DNA of 36,928 nt from Boseongicola sp. SB0665_bin_10 (GCA_009838075.1 VXSG01000122.1:1-36928), one strand, 5' to 3'. Shown: positions 25,159 to 36,391, numbered from the stretch's first letter. Made by a program: numbers and translations. The notes: generated by a model not told the origin, from the sequence alone.

Positions 25159-26604
25159 CTACTTGGCGAGCGCAAGCAGCCCGTTCAGATCGAGATGCGC
25201 TTCCATGTGCCGGGCGAGCTCGTCGAGCGTGCCATCCACCGTGGCTGCATAGGACAGGCCGGACGATTCCTGCCCGAGACTCCCAAGAAAGGCGGCGCGA
25301 AATCCGTCGTCGCGAAACATGCCGTGGAAGTAGCTGCCCGAGACCTTCCCGTCCGGGCTTGTGGCGCCGTCCGGTCCGCTCGCCGTGACGGCGAACGGGC
25401 GGATGGTGTCGGGGCCGATGGTGCGGCCCTTGTGGATTTCATATCCTTGAAAGGGCGCGTTTGTCGCTGCATGCCGCGCGGACGTCTCGATGAGGCGCTT
25501 TTGCTCCGTCATTTCGGTTTCGACATCCAGCAGGCCGAGACCTTTGGCTGAGCCCGGCGGGCCCTCGATCCCTGCTGGGTCATTGATTGTCCGGCCCAGC
25601 ATCTGGTAGCCGCCGCAGATCCCGAGGACTTGGCCACCCCGCCGTGCATGCGCCTGGAGATCGATGTCCCAGCCCTGTTCTTTCAGGAACGCGAGATCGC
25701 CACGTGTTGACTTGCTTCCAGGAAGGATCACGAGATCGGCGTCGCCGGGGATGGCCTGGCCTGCGCCGAGCATGGTGAGCCGTACCGGAGCCTCCTGCGC
25801 GAGCGGATCCAGGTCGTCGAAGTTGGCGATTCGCTCGAATCGCAGGCAGACGACGTGGAATTCGCCTTCCTTGGTGTCGCTGATGTCGAGCGCGTCCTCG
25901 GCTGGCAGTTTCCAGGCGTTCTGGAACCAGGGCAGGATGCCGAAGCCGGTCCATCCGGTTTGATCCTCGACAATCCTGTAGCCTTCCGAGAACAGGGCTG
26001 GATCGCCTCGGAACTTGTTGATCAGGAAGCCCTTGACCCGCTTTGCATCACCGGGATCGAGGATGACCCGTGTGCCGACAAGCTGCGCGATGACCCCGCC
26101 ACGATCGATGTCGCCGACGAGAACGACCGCAACATTCGCCGATTGCGCGAAGCCCATGTTGGCAATGTCCCCCTCGCGCAGGTTCACCTCTGCGGGAGAT
26201 CCTGCCCCCTCGACCAGGACAAGATCATGCGCCGAGCGAAGCCTCTGGTAACTTTCGAGGACGGGGATCAGAAGATCTGCCTTCAGTTCGCCGTATTCCC
26301 GGGCCTTGACGGTCGATTGCCGCCTCCCCTGGACGACGACCTGGGCGCCGGTTTCGGATTCCGGTTTCAGCAGGACGGGATTCATGTCGGTGTGAGGCTG
26401 CAAACCTGCCGCGAGGGCTTGAAGCGCTTGGGCGCGGCCGATTTCGCCGCCGTCTGCGGTGACGGCGGCATTGTTCGACATGTTCTGCGGCTTGAAGGGG
26501 GCGACGGAGATGCCCCGGTTCCGGGCGGCGCGTGCGAGGCCTGCGACGAGGATGGACTTTCCGACGTTGGAGCCGGTGCCCTGCAGCATGAGGGCCCCGG
26601 TCAT
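25159..26604 (-). CDS. cobQ: cobyric acid synthase (adenosylcobyrinate amidase)
   Basis: This 481-residue cytoplasmic enzyme uses glutamine and ATP to amidate four carboxylates of adenosylcobyrinate diamide, giving cobyric acid. The N-terminal dethiobiotin-synthetase-like ATPase has GTGSNVGKS (9-17), [12 protein letters not shown] and [12 protein letters not shown]. The C-terminal class I glutamine amidotransferase-like domain has [11 protein letters not shown], the nucleophile C330 in [10 protein letters not shown] and H427 in SYFHGMF. The start at 26604 matches the family N-terminus, although the same frame is open and coding-like for 38 more codons upstream to a TTG at 26718. cobO lies upstream on the same strand, so they are probably cotranscribed. 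Confidence 0.96.
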   Translation of the reverse strand: MTGALMLQGTGSNVGKSILVAGLARAARNRGISVAPFKPQNMSNNAAVTADGGEIGRAQALQALAAGLQPHTDMNPVLLKPESETGAQVVVQGRRQSTVKAREYGELKADLLIPVLESYQRLRSAHDLVLVEGAGSPAEVNLREGDIANMGFAQSANVAVVLVGDIDRGGVIAQLVGTRVILDPGDAKRVKGFLINKFRGDPALFSEGYRIVEDQTGWTGFGILPWFQNAWKLPAEDALDISDTKEGEFHVVCLRFERIANFDDLDPLAQEAPVRLTMLGAGQAIPGDADLVILPGSKSTRGDLAFLKEQGWDIDLQAHARRGGQVLGICGGYQMLGRTINDPAGIEGPPGSAKGLGLLDVETEMTEQKRLIETSARHAATNAPFQGYEIHKGRTIGPDTIRPFAVTASGPDGATSPDGKVSGSYFHGMFRDDGFRAAFLGSLGQESSGLSYAATVDGTLDELARHMEAHLDLNGLLALAK

Positions 26605-26728
26605 GTTCCGGCCGGATGGTCTGACGGTTTGCCGGGCATTGCTGCCGTCGCGGCCCGGTGCGATGATCCGGAGCGTGATGCGCGAGCTGGTGTTGCGCTC
26701 GGTCGCTGCGTCGTACAATGCCGCAAGG

Positions 26729-27337
26729 CTAGAACTCGATGCCCTTCTGGGCCTTGATGCCGTCCCGGAAGGGGTGCTTGACGAGTTCCATGCTGGTCAC
26801 GAGATCGGCGCATTCGACGAGCTTGTCGTGCGCGTTGCGGCCTGTAAGAACGACATGGGTCATCTCTGGCTTCTCGGAGAGGAGGAATTCGACGACCTCG
26901 TCGATGTCGAGATACTCGTAACGGAGCGCGATGTTGATTTCGTCCAGGAGCACGAAGCGGACCTCAGGATCGCGGATCAGGGCCTTGGCCCTTGTCCAGC
27001 CCGCCTGCGCCGCAGCGATGTCGCGTTCGCGATCCTGGGTTTCCCAGGTGAAGCCTTCTCCGCTGGTCACCCAGGTCACCTTGTCGGCAAAGTGGTTGGC
27101 GAAAAAGTCGCGTTCTCCCGTTCCCCATGCGCCCTTGATGAACTGGATCACGGCGGCAGGCATGCCATGCGCAATGCAGCGGACAAGCATGCCGAACCCG
27201 GACGACGACTTGCCCTTGCCCGGTCCCGTATGGACGATGATCAGGCCCTTTTCCCCGGTCTTCGTTTCCATCATCCGGTCGCGCGCCGCCTTGATCTTCT
27301 TCATCTTGTCGCGGTGACGGGTTGCCTTGTCTCTCAT
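26729..27337 (-). CDS. cobO: corrinoid adenosyltransferase
   Basis: This 202-residue enzyme transfers the 5'-deoxyadenosyl group from ATP to cob(I)yrinate a,c-diamide or cobalamin (CobO/BtuR/CobA family). The P-loop variant [10 protein letters not shown] is at 36-45, and [28 protein letters not shown] and [20 protein letters not shown] are family blocks. The lysine-rich N-terminus ([12 protein letters not shown]) is usual. It precedes cobQ by 124 bp on the same strand. I see no cobalamin riboswitch in the 650 bp upstream. Confidence 0.96.
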   Translation of the reverse strand: MRDKATRHRDKMKKIKAARDRMMETKTGEKGLIIVHTGPGKGKSSSGFGMLVRCIAHGMPAAVIQFIKGAWGTGERDFFANHFADKVTWVTSGEGFTWETQDRERDIAAAQAGWTRAKALIRDPEVRFVLLDEINIALRYEYLDIDEVVEFLLSEKPEMTHVVLTGRNAHDKLVECADLVTSMELVKHPFRDGIKAQKGIEF

Positions 27338-27996
27338 GGATGTCCTCCCCGCTTTCCTGTCTCAATGCCCGACCAATGGGCCGGATTCCCCCTGCTGGAT
27401 GGATCTTGCAGGGGCAAACCCTTGACCCGGCGCGATCCACGCTTCCAAGGAAGTCAGTTACACTACGCGCGCCGAATTTCGAAGATCGCATTGGCAGGAA
27501 CTTCCAGTTCCTGAAAGCACGACTTGCCACCAACCCTGCTACTGCTGCCGGGGCTAATGTTCCGGCATTCGTTGTGCAAGCGGCTTGGGCAGACAGCGGA
27601 CGCAGAAATTTGGAAATTCGACCCACCTCGAAGCGGCGAGCGTTCGGGAGGATGTCGTGCCATTTGCAAGGTTTCTTGGAGAAGCCCTGAAGGCTCACGA
27701 GGGAAGCCGGGGCCTGTGAACAGAAGAAGTGTCTGTGGTTGGATCGCTACGTTGGCCGGCATCGTTGGTGGCAGATTCGTCCGAATTGGACTGATGCCTA
27801 TTGCCAGAGACGAGCATTCTTCGCCGCTTGCCCACAACCCTTGCCTGATCGAGCAGGTTCCAGGCACTCTTGCCGACCTCCCGATTTCGATGCCCACGTC
27901 GTTTCAGGTGTCAGTGTCACTGAGAGTCCCCGAAGAACCCGCGTGACGTGGACCTGCTCCAGCCGACACGGGGCGATCCGAATGAATCGCCGCAGG
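27338..27996. other. 660 bp without a convincing gene
   Basis: Frames exist on both strands (for example 27463-27897 minus) but have no domain and poor codon bias. The cobO promoter should be near 27340-27500. There is no recognisable B12-box sequence (GCCACTG with a distal GGGAA-GGTG) on the minus strand. Confidence 0.45.
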
Positions 27997-28881
27997 TCAG
28001 GAAATCGAGGCCTCGTAGATGGATGAGATCGTCTCTGCCAAAGTGACGTCGAATTCGTCGTCTGACAGTGATTCGGACAGCCCTTCGGTCAGGGCACGAC
28101 TGAAACTCGCGATCATTCCGGCATTCTCCGCGAGGCGTTGGTTGGCCTCCTCCCTGGAATAACCGCCCGACAGCGCAACCACGCGCATGCAGTTCGGGTG
28201 CGCAATGCAGGGGGTGTAGAAGTCGCTCTCGCTGGGCAGCGACAGCTTCAGCATCACCTCCTGGTCAAGGGCATCAAGACCCTTCATGATCTCGTCACGC
28301 AGGATTTCCTCGGCGGCCGCCTTGTCCTCGATCGTGATGGTGACTTCCGGCTCGATGATCGGGACCAGCCCGTGGTCGAGAATCCGGCGACCGACCTCGA
28401 ACTGCTGCGCCGCAACGGCAGCGATCCCGTCTGGACTTGCCGAATTTATGACGGAGCGCATCTTCGTGCCGAAGATTCCCATTGCATTGGCACGCGAGAG
28501 GAGACCGTCAAGATCCCCCATGTCCTTCATGAGCTGTACGCCATCAACCTCGTTCTCAAGCCCTTGGTCGCACTTGAGAAATGGCACCACGCGCTTCGTT
28601 TCCCAGAGGTAGGTTGCCGTGGCGTTGCCGCCAATGTCCCGGTCCATTGTTTGCTCGAACAGGATGGCACCGATGACCCTGTCGCCCGAAAATGCAGATG
28701 CGCGCACGATGCGCGACCGCATTTCGTGGATCAGGTCAAACATCTCGCCTTCGGAACCGTATCGGTCAGCTTCAATGCCGTAGAGGCGAAGCGCCTTGGG
28801 CGTCGACCCGCCGGACTGATCGAGCGCGGCGACAAAGCCCTTGCCGGTCCGCATCTGCTCAGACTGTGTCACTTCAGGCAT
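27997..28881 (-). CDS. fda: fructose-bisphosphate aldolase class I
   Basis: This 294-residue class I (Schiff-base) aldolase is of the bacterial type, as in COG3588. It splits fructose-1,6-bisphosphate into two triose phosphates or makes it in gluconeogenesis. Seen: GKGFVAALDQSGGSTPKAL, IGAILFEQTMDR, VPFLKCDQGL, the acidic IIEPEVTI and the lysine-bearing VMLKLSLPSE, where the Schiff-base lysine lies. GGGGGA precedes the ATG at 28881. It lies 84 bp downstream of pgk on the same strand, a common glycolytic pairing. Confidence 0.94.
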   Translation of the reverse strand: MPEVTQSEQMRTGKGFVAALDQSGGSTPKALRLYGIEADRYGSEGEMFDLIHEMRSRIVRASAFSGDRVIGAILFEQTMDRDIGGNATATYLWETKRVVPFLKCDQGLENEVDGVQLMKDMGDLDGLLSRANAMGIFGTKMRSVINSASPDGIAAVAAQQFEVGRRILDHGLVPIIEPEVTITIEDKAAAEEILRDEIMKGLDALDQEVMLKLSLPSESDFYTPCIAHPNCMRVVALSGGYSREEANQRLAENAGMIASFSRALTEGLSESLSDDEFDVTLAETISSIYEASIS

Positions 28882-28965
28882 CGGATCCCCCGTTCAATTG
28901 GCATTGCGCCCCTCTTAGGGCCGTCTTCCGGCGAGTCAATGGCGCGCGAGCGGACGAGGTCCGCT

Positions 28966-30159
28966 TCAACCTTGTTCTAGGGCGGCCACTCCCGGCAGCG
29001 TCTTGCCCTCCATCCATTCGAGAAACGCGCCGCCGGCGGTGGAGACATAGGAAAAGTCGGCCATGACCCCGGCCATGTTCAATGCCGCCACCGTGTCGCC
29101 GCCGCCGGCCACCGAAATCAGGCTGCCAGATTGCGTCAACTCGGCGACCTTGCGGGCGGTGGCGACCGTGGCCGTTCCAAACGGATCGGTCTCGAAGGCG
29201 CCAAGCGGGCCGTTCCAGATGACGGTCCTTGCGGATGCGAATGCATCGTTGATCCGCGCAACGGTTCGAGGTCCCACGTCGAGGATCATGAGGTCTGGCG
29301 GGCAGGCGTTGGCGGCGACAGTGACCACTTCGGGACCCGATGCAAGCTCCGCTGCACAGACGATGTCCGTCGGCAGGACGATCTCGCAGGCGACCTCTTC
29401 GGCCCTGGCCATGATGTCGCGGGCAGTGCCGGCCATCTCGCGCTCGGCCAGCGAGTTGCCGACATCGAAGCCCTTTGCCGCGAGAAAGGTGTTGGCCATG
29501 CCGCCGCCGATCGCGACGGTGTTGACCTTGCGGACGAGGTTCTCGAGCAATTCGAGCTTGGTGGAGACCTTCGCGCCTCCCACGACGGCAACGAGCGGCC
29601 GGTCCGGGTCGGTCAGGGCGGATTCCAGTGCGTTCAGTTCCGCTTCCATCAGGCGTCCGGCTGCGGATGGCAGGAGTCGGGCCAGGCCCTCGGTCGAGGC
29701 GTGGGCCCTGTGGGCGGCCGAGAACGCGTCATTGACGAAGACGTCGCCAAGCTCGGCAAGCGCGGCCGCGAACTGCGGATCGTTGGCTTCCTCTCCCGCG
29801 TGAAACCGCGTGTTTTCCAGCAAGAGCACCTCGCCGCTGCCCAGCCCCCCGACCGCGGACTCCGCGACGCCGGCGACGCAGTCTTCCGCGAACGTCACGG
29901 GCAAGCCAAGCACCCGTGCGACGTCTTCCCGGATCTGGCCGAGAGACATTTCGGGCACGCGATTTCCTCCTGGCCGGGCAAAGTGGGCCAGAAGGACGGG
30001 CTTGCCGCCCGTTGCGAGAATGTCGCGGACCGTCGGAGCGATCCGTTCGATCCGTGTCGTGTCGGTCACTGATCCGTCCTCGACGGGTACGTTCAGGTCC
30101 ACGCGAGTCAGGACCGCCTTGCCGGCAAGGTCCATGTCGTCCAGCGTCTTCCAAGCCAT
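28966..30159 (-). CDS. pgk: phosphoglycerate kinase
   Basis: This 397-residue cytoplasmic enzyme interconverts 1,3-bisphosphoglycerate and 3-phosphoglycerate with ADP/ATP. All landmarks are present: [29 protein letters not shown], the hinge [35 protein letters not shown] and the C-terminal [12 protein letters not shown]. The start at 30159 ([14 protein letters not shown]) fits the family and follows CGGAGAAG. An upstream open extension is rejected because it matches nothing. It is the first gene of the pgk-fda pair. Confidence 0.97.
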   Translation of the reverse strand: MAWKTLDDMDLAGKAVLTRVDLNVPVEDGSVTDTTRIERIAPTVRDILATGGKPVLLAHFARPGGNRVPEMSLGQIREDVARVLGLPVTFAEDCVAGVAESAVGGLGSGEVLLLENTRFHAGEEANDPQFAAALAELGDVFVNDAFSAAHRAHASTEGLARLLPSAAGRLMEAELNALESALTDPDRPLVAVVGGAKVSTKLELLENLVRKVNTVAIGGGMANTFLAAKGFDVGNSLAEREMAGTARDIMARAEEVACEIVLPTDIVCAAELASGPEVVTVAANACPPDLMILDVGPRTVARINDAFASARTVIWNGPLGAFETDPFGTATVATARKVAELTQSGSLISVAGGGDTVAALNMAGVMADFSYVSTAGGAFLEWMEGKTLPGVAALEQG

Positions 30160-30646
30160 CGTGCTTCTCCGGAATGCATTTTTTTCGCCCTGAGTAACCG
30201 CCCCTTTCCCGACGTCAACCGGACCTGCCGCCGCGATCGGAATTCCCTGTCGCAGGGCGATCGCGCTTGAACGGTCCACCCACGCTTCTGCACGCCTGCG
30301 CCAGCCGCAGCGGAATGCAGAAATCGGAAGCATGGGGCCGGCGGGAGTGCGCGGCCCTGGACAAGTCCGTGACGGGGCGGACGACCGCCGGATTGACCAC
30401 GCGACCCCGGAATGGGCTGCACAAGGCGCCAATGACCACGATCTCCTCCGTGTTGCGTGATGGCCGGATCTGGCCAGCCCGTGTCAGGTCCGTCCCAGGG
30501 ATCGGGCAAGCCGCCGGTGTGCCAAAATTGGCGGCCAACGAAACAAGTGCTCCTGAAACGCCTAGGCTTCGTCGCAAACTGAAGAGACTTGTCGGATTCC
30601 GGTCGGCTACGGGCGAGTTCAGGCGCGTCCAGGGGAGTTGTTGGAG
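30160..30646. other. divergent intergenic region between pgk and a DMT transporter
   Basis: No gene is visible on either strand. It should hold the promoters of pgk (minus) and of the transporter at 30647 (plus), but I cannot place either with confidence. Confidence 0.45.
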
Positions 30647-31603
30647 ATGTCCGACCGGTCAAGGGAGATCAGCATCTCCTGCGCGATCCTCGCGTCCGTC
30701 GCCTTCTCGCTCAACGACGCCTCGGTAAAGTGGCTGAGCGGCGACTATCCATTGCACCAGTTGATCCTGATGCGGTCTATTGTCGCGCTGTTGCTCACGC
30801 TTTCGATCGTGGTGCCGCTGGAAGGAGGCTGGTCAAGGCTCCGGACACGGCGGCCCATGATGCACGTTCTCCGGGGATGTTGCGTCGTGCTGGCCAACCT
30901 TGCCTTTTTCAGTGGAATCGCGGTCATCCCGTTGGCCGAGGCAACGGCCGTGTTCTTCGTGGCGCCTCTCCTCGTCACCGGGTTTTCGGCCCTGTTTCTG
31001 AAAGAGCGGGTCGGCGTGAGACGCTGGTCGGCGTTGGCGGTCGGATTCATCGGGGTGCTGGTGATCGTGCAGCCCGGCGCCGTGGAGTTTCGCTGGGCCA
31101 TGTTGCTGCCGATTGCGGCTGCCGTTGGCTATGCCACGTTGCACACGATGACCCGGAACATGGGCCTGACGGAACGCGCCTCGACCATGGCGCTCTACAT
31201 CCAGCTGACCTTTATCGCAGTTTGCTCGGTCATGGGGCTGGTCTTCGGCGGCGGTCAATTTGCGGGCACGGGAAACCCCGCGATCGACTTTCTGTTGCGG
31301 GCGTGGGCATGGCCGCCAAAGGAGGATCTGGCCGTCATCGTCGGTCTGGGCATTTGCAGCGCTGCAGGAGGCTACTTGATCTCGCAGGCGTACCGGTTGG
31401 GCGAGGCCGGGTTGGTGGCACCGTTCGAGTACGGCACGCTGGTCCTGGCCGTTGCCTGGGGCTACGTCATCTGGAACGAACTGCCGGGGACGTGGTCCGC
31501 GTTGGGAATCCTCCTCGTCCTCGGGTCGGGAATCTACGTGGCGATCCGAGAAACCAAGTTCGGGGCCTTGCCGGGAGCAAAGCGGATTTCCGGGCGCCGA
31601 TGA
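30647..31603 (+). CDS. EamA/DMT family transporter
   Basis: This 318-residue inner-membrane protein has ten hydrophobic segments made of two EamA repeats. The first repeat starts ISCAILASVAFSLNDASVKW; the typical mid-repeat phrases LAEATAVFFVAPLLVTGFSALFL and ALAVGFIGVLVIVQPG are present; the second repeat ends EYGTLVLAVAWGYVIWNELP. Family members export amino acids or metabolites; the substrate is unknown. ATG at 30647 follows GGGGAG; an upstream in-frame TTG is less likely. A paralogue is 1.6 kb downstream. Confidence 0.92.
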   Translation: MSDRSREISISCAILASVAFSLNDASVKWLSGDYPLHQLILMRSIVALLLTLSIVVPLEGGWSRLRTRRPMMHVLRGCCVVLANLAFFSGIAVIPLAEATAVFFVAPLLVTGFSALFLKERVGVRRWSALAVGFIGVLVIVQPGAVEFRWAMLLPIAAAVGYATLHTMTRNMGLTERASTMALYIQLTFIAVCSVMGLVFGGGQFAGTGNPAIDFLLRAWAWPPKEDLAVIVGLGICSAAGGYLISQAYRLGEAGLVAPFEYGTLVLAVAWGYVIWNELPGTWSALGILLVLGSGIYVAIRETKFGALPGAKRISGRR

Positions 31604-32089
31604 CTGCCAACCCATTCAGGCAGATCAGGGCTGACCGGGAGCCCTCGTTGCAAATTGGCCGGCAGGCTGCGCCCGTTTCGAGTCATCTCCGTCAGCACGA
31701 GACCGGAGCCTCCGACGGCCCGCCTTGCTCCGGCAATGCCCTTTGCCAAGAATCGCGGTTCCGACGCATGGGCCCTGTTCTGTACGGGTGATCGTCATGA
31801 GGCTTGCGGTCCTTGCGCGTGGCGGCGCCGGAATCAGCGATGGCCAGGTGTCGTGCCGGATCGCGCTACCGGCGCAGCGACCTTCGGCCAAGGCAGGAAT
31901 TCTTCCGATGTCGCGCAAACTCGCGTCTTGTCCGTGCCTCGGATTCCTGTCCTTCAACAGGGACGCGCAGTCAGCGAACGGACAAGGAGACTTTCCCTTG
32001 CGCGTGCCCTGCTCCAGGTCGTTGCGGGCTTTTCCTTTCCGCCCACGCGGACTAGTGTCCGCGCGATTCCTGGACGAACGGAGGGTTCA
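31604..32089. other. 486 bp upstream of the cyclophilin pair
   Basis: No convincing gene. A small plus-strand frame from ATG 31797 (MRLAVLARGGAGISDG...) has weak coding character and no domain. It ends with a 7-bp hairpin, CGCGGAC-TAGT-GTCCGCG (32046-32063), 26 bp before the cyclophilin start codon, which could be a regulatory or processing structure. Confidence 0.4.
32046..32063 (+). promoter_or_regulatory. hairpin in the 5' region of the cyclophilin pair
   Basis: CGCGGAC and GTCCGCG are perfect inverted arms around TAGT. The hairpin lies just before the ribosome binding site GGAGGG of the first cyclophilin gene. Function unknown; it could be an operator or an mRNA structure. Confidence 0.35.
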
Positions 32090-32596
32090 TTGGCGGAATT
32101 TGAAGATCCCGAAAACACGATCCTGATCGAGTTGCAGCAGGGCACGGTCGCCGTCCGGCTGATGCCGGACATCGCGCCGGCCCATTCGGAACGCATGAAG
32201 GAACTGGCCCGCAAGGGCGCCTATGACGGCGTGATCTTTCACAGGGTGATCGAGGGCTTCATGGCACAGACCGGCGATGTCGAGCACGGATGCCACGGCG
32301 ACGGCCTGGACCTGCGGAAGGCGGGCACGGGCGGGTCGAGCCTTCCCGACCTGCCGGCCGAATTCAGCCGCATTCCCCATGATCGGGGCACGCTTGGTGC
32401 GGCGCGAAGCCAGAACCCGAATTCGGCCAACAGCCAGTTCTTCATCAATTTCAGCGACAACCACTTTCTCGATCGCCAGTACACGGTCTATGGACGCGTG
32501 ATCGCGGGGATGGAATTCGTGGATGCGATTTCCCGGGGCGAGCCTCCGGCGAAGCCGGACCGCATGATCAGCGTGAAGGTGGCAGCCGATGCTTAG
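32090..32596 (+). CDS. ppiB: cyclophilin-type peptidyl-prolyl isomerase, cytoplasmic
   Basis: This 168-residue cyclophilin speeds cis-trans isomerisation at proline during protein folding. Core motifs: VIFHRVIEGFMAQTGD with the catalytic arginine, GTGGSSLPDLPAEF, NSANSQFFINF and YTVYGRVIAGMEFVDAI. There is no signal peptide. The best start is a TTG at 32090 just after GGAGGG, giving an N-terminus (AEFEDPENTILIELQQG) that matches cytoplasmic homologues; an ATG is not available near this position. It overlaps the next, exported cyclophilin by 8 bp. Confidence 0.92.
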   Translation: MAEFEDPENTILIELQQGTVAVRLMPDIAPAHSERMKELARKGAYDGVIFHRVIEGFMAQTGDVEHGCHGDGLDLRKAGTGGSSLPDLPAEFSRIPHDRGTLGAARSQNPNSANSQFFINFSDNHFLDRQYTVYGRVIAGMEFVDAISRGEPPAKPDRMISVKVAADA

Positions 32597-33152
32597 GTTC
32601 CTGATTGCAGTCGCGATTTCGACCTCTCCCGCCCTTGCTGCGGAAGACGGGCCCGGCCCGAATCTCGTCATCGACATCGAAGGCGAGGCGAATGGCCGCG
32701 TCGTCATCGACCTGTTCGAGGACGTGGCGCCCGCCCATGTCGGGCAAATTGCGGCACTCGCGGAAGAGGGCGCATATGACGGCGTGTTCTTTCACCGCGT
32801 GATCGAGGGATTCATGGCGCAGACCGGGGACGTGGAGTTTGCCAGATCCGAAGGAGACATGCGCCGGGCCGGCACCGGCGGTTCGAGCAGGCCCGACCTT
32901 CCGGCCGAATTCAGCGACATTCCCTTCGATCGCGGAATTGTCGGAATGGCGCGCGCCCAAGACCCCCATTCGGCCAACAGCCAGTTTTTCATCATGTTTC
33001 GGGACGGCCATTTCCTGAACGGCCAGTACACGGTTGTGGGTCGCGTCATTGAGGGCATGGAGGTGGTTGACGCCATCAAGCGCGGTACGGGTCCGAACGG
33101 CGCCGTGACGGGTGTCCCGGATGTCATGCTTGACGTTTCGATCGAGCGCTAG
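32589..33152 (+). CDS. ppiA: cyclophilin-type peptidyl-prolyl isomerase, periplasmic
   Basis: This 187-residue cyclophilin has an N-terminal signal peptide (MLRFLIAVAISTSPALA, cleavage probably after residue 17), so it acts in the periplasm. The catalytic core closely parallels the preceding gene: VFFHRVIEGFMAQTGD, GTGGSSRPDLPAEF, NSANSQFFIMF, YTVVGRVIEGMEVVDAI. The likeness suggests an old tandem duplication in which one copy gained an export signal. It overlaps the upstream gene by 8 bp, so the pair is one operon. Confidence 0.94.
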   Translation: MLRFLIAVAISTSPALAAEDGPGPNLVIDIEGEANGRVVIDLFEDVAPAHVGQIAALAEEGAYDGVFFHRVIEGFMAQTGDVEFARSEGDMRRAGTGGSSRPDLPAEFSDIPFDRGIVGMARAQDPHSANSQFFIMFRDGHFLNGQYTVVGRVIEGMEVVDAIKRGTGPNGAVTGVPDVMLDVSIER

Positions 33153-33246
33153 CTTCAGGCGAGGGGTCGGCGCCCGGCGGTCCGGTGCCTTCGGGGATGA
33201 CGCGGCCATTCGCGGCACCGCCGGTGCACTTGCGCACGGCCAATAG

Positions 33247-34128
33247 ATGAAGCACGGCACATCCGGCACCTGGGCAATTTTCCTGACCATCATTGCAATG
33301 GCGTGCTTTGCGGTCGTCGATGCCCTGGTCAAGCTTGCCAGCGAATCCCAGGGCGCCGGACAGGTCATCTTCATCAGTTCGGTGGCAACGTTCGGCTTGT
33401 TCTGGATGGCAATGTGGCGGTCTCGCGAGCGGCTCTTCGTGCCCGATACGCTCAATCCTGCGCTCCTGATTCGGACGGCTGGCGAAGTCGCGGGAAGCAT
33501 CGGCATTGTCGTCGCGCTTGGCCTGGCGCCTCTCTCCTCCGTGATCGCGCTTGCGCAAGCGCAGCCACTCGCGGTCGTCTTGGGCGCGGCCCTGTTTCTG
33601 AGGGAGGACGTCGGATGGCGTCGCTGGGCGGCGGTTGGGCTGGCGTTGATCGGCGTCCTCTTGATTCTTCGCCCGGGCTTCAGTGCGTTTGACCCCAATC
33701 TCCTTTGGGTTCTCGTCTACGTCTTTGGTCTTGCGACTCGCGACCTTGCAAGCCGTCGATTGCCGACGAGGATCTCGACATCGTTTGCCGTGGCCTGGTC
33801 CATGGTGCCGATGGCGCTGGCAGGAGCGCTCATGATGGCCTTTCAGGGCGGCTGGCGGCCCGTGAGCCTCGAGACGGCAGTCTGGTATCTCGGCATGATC
33901 CTGGCGCTCGCGGCGGCGTTGTGGACGCTGACCACGGCAATGCGGAGCGGGGAGGTTTCGTCTGTGGCGCCGTTTCGTTACTCGCGGATTCTGTTCGCGC
34001 TGATCATCGCATATCTTGTCTTCGGCGAAATTCCCGACCTGATGACCTGGGCGGGTGTCACGCTGATTGTCTGCTCAGGCCTGTACGCCTTCTGGCGCGA
34101 GCGTCTCCTCGCGGAGGCCGGACAGTGA
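33247..34128 (+). CDS. EamA/DMT family transporter
   Basis: This 293-residue inner-membrane protein has ten hydrophobic segments in two EamA repeats (first TM AIFLTIIAMACFAVVDALVK; repeat 1 end LALIGVLLILRPGF; repeat 2 PFRYSRILFALIIAYLVFGE). Substrate unknown. It resembles the DMT gene at 30647 (REDVGWRRWAAVGLALIGVL versus KERVGVRRWSALAVGFIGVL), so the two are paralogues that flank the cyclophilin pair. It is 94 bp from ppiA, so it may or may not be cotranscribed with it. Confidence 0.92.
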   Translation: MKHGTSGTWAIFLTIIAMACFAVVDALVKLASESQGAGQVIFISSVATFGLFWMAMWRSRERLFVPDTLNPALLIRTAGEVAGSIGIVVALGLAPLSSVIALAQAQPLAVVLGAALFLREDVGWRRWAAVGLALIGVLLILRPGFSAFDPNLLWVLVYVFGLATRDLASRRLPTRISTSFAVAWSMVPMALAGALMMAFQGGWRPVSLETAVWYLGMILALAAALWTLTTAMRSGEVSSVAPFRYSRILFALIIAYLVFGEIPDLMTWAGVTLIVCSGLYAFWRERLLAEAGQ

Positions 34129-34198
34129 CGGCGGACATGACGGAAGGGCCGGTCGTTGCGGCCGTTTCCCTGCGCCATTCGACGGGTCGCGGACAACG

Positions 34199-34459
34199 AT
34201 GCAGAGCCAGGAGGCGTCGACGGCGCCGGTCACGGGTTCGCCCGGAAGCCGCAGTGCCGAAATCTCGTTCGCAATCAGTGTTGCCGGCCTCAGGCACTTG
34301 ATGGCGGCCTTCATCACCGCCGCCATGGGCCTGCCGCCCGAAGCGGCAAGGAACGTGGGACCGGCACCGACCCGAACGCTGCAGGACAGGATCCTCGGTG
34401 CGTTCGATGATGCGGGCAAGTTGGCCAACGAAATCGCCGGTCTTGAACGGCATGCCTGA
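34199..34459 (+). CDS. possible small hypothetical protein (86 residues)
   Basis: ATG at 34199 gives MQSQEASTAPVTGSPGSRSA..., then two helical-looking parts (VAGLRHLMAAFITAAMGLP; RILGAFDDAGKLANEIAGL). Third positions are G/C-rich in this frame, but the opposite strand also has a long open frame, so coding is uncertain. There is no good ribosome binding site. It sits between a DMT transporter and enolase. No family recognised. Confidence 0.3.
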   Translation: MQSQEASTAPVTGSPGSRSAEISFAISVAGLRHLMAAFITAAMGLPPEAARNVGPAPTRTLQDRILGAFDDAGKLANEIAGLERHA

Positions 34460-35931
<1,472 letters not shown>

Positions 35932-36045
35932 CCTTGCAGGATTTGCGACCGGCCATGGGGCGCATGTCGCGCGCAATGACGGGTTCTGGAATGTGGCAAT
36001 CCCGCTTGCACGCATCCTGTCCGGGCGCTAGATCACGGTTTCGGC

Positions 36046-36120
36046 GGGTGATTAGCTCAGCGGTAGAGCGCTTCGTTCACATCGAAGATGTCGGGAGTTC
36101 AAATCTCTCATCACCCACCA
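36046..36120 (+). tRNA. tRNA-Val (CAC)
   Basis: A 75-nt cloverleaf including CCA: acceptor GGGTGAT pairs with ATCACCC, D-arm GCTC/GAGC, anticodon stem CTTCG/CGAAG with loop TTCACAT (anticodon CAC), T-arm GGGAG-TTCAAAT-CTCTC, encoded CCA. It reads GTG valine codons. Confidence 0.97.
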
Positions 36121-36315
36121 AATTTCCTGAGGCCGGGTGCATCCTGGCGTTGCCCCTCATTTCCAGCTGCAATCGCGGGCCGGAAGGCAAGCTTCCCGGT
36201 GCCTCAAGCGCCTGCCTGTGCGCCTCGTCATGGGGCATCTCGGCCGTCTGCCGATTGGCCGTTCGTGCGAGATTGGTTGCCGCACTTCCCCGAGTTGGCT
36301 AAAGGAGGCGCGGGC
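36121..36315. other. spacer between two valine tRNAs
   Basis: 195 bp with no gene or hairpin of note. The two tRNAs could come from one precursor transcript. Confidence 0.4.
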
Positions 36316-36391
36316 GGGCGATTAGCTCAGTTGGTAGAGCGCTTCGTTTACACCGAAGATGCCGGGAGTTCGAGTCTCTCATCGCCCACCA
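36316..36391 (+). tRNA. tRNA-Val (TAC)
   Basis: A 76-nt cloverleaf including CCA: acceptor GGGCGAT/ATCGCCC, D-arm GCTC/GAGC, anticodon stem CTTCG/CGAAG with loop TTTACAC (anticodon TAC), T-arm GGGAG-TTCGAGT-CTCTC. It reads GTA and, with wobble, other valine codons. It shares the anticodon and T stems with the CAC tRNA upstream, so the two are closely related. Confidence 0.97.

Noticed and set aside
27338-27996. Cobalamin riboswitch upstream of cobO
   Set aside because: I looked for the B12-box and the conserved GGGAA/GGTG elements on the minus strand and did not find them in the right order.
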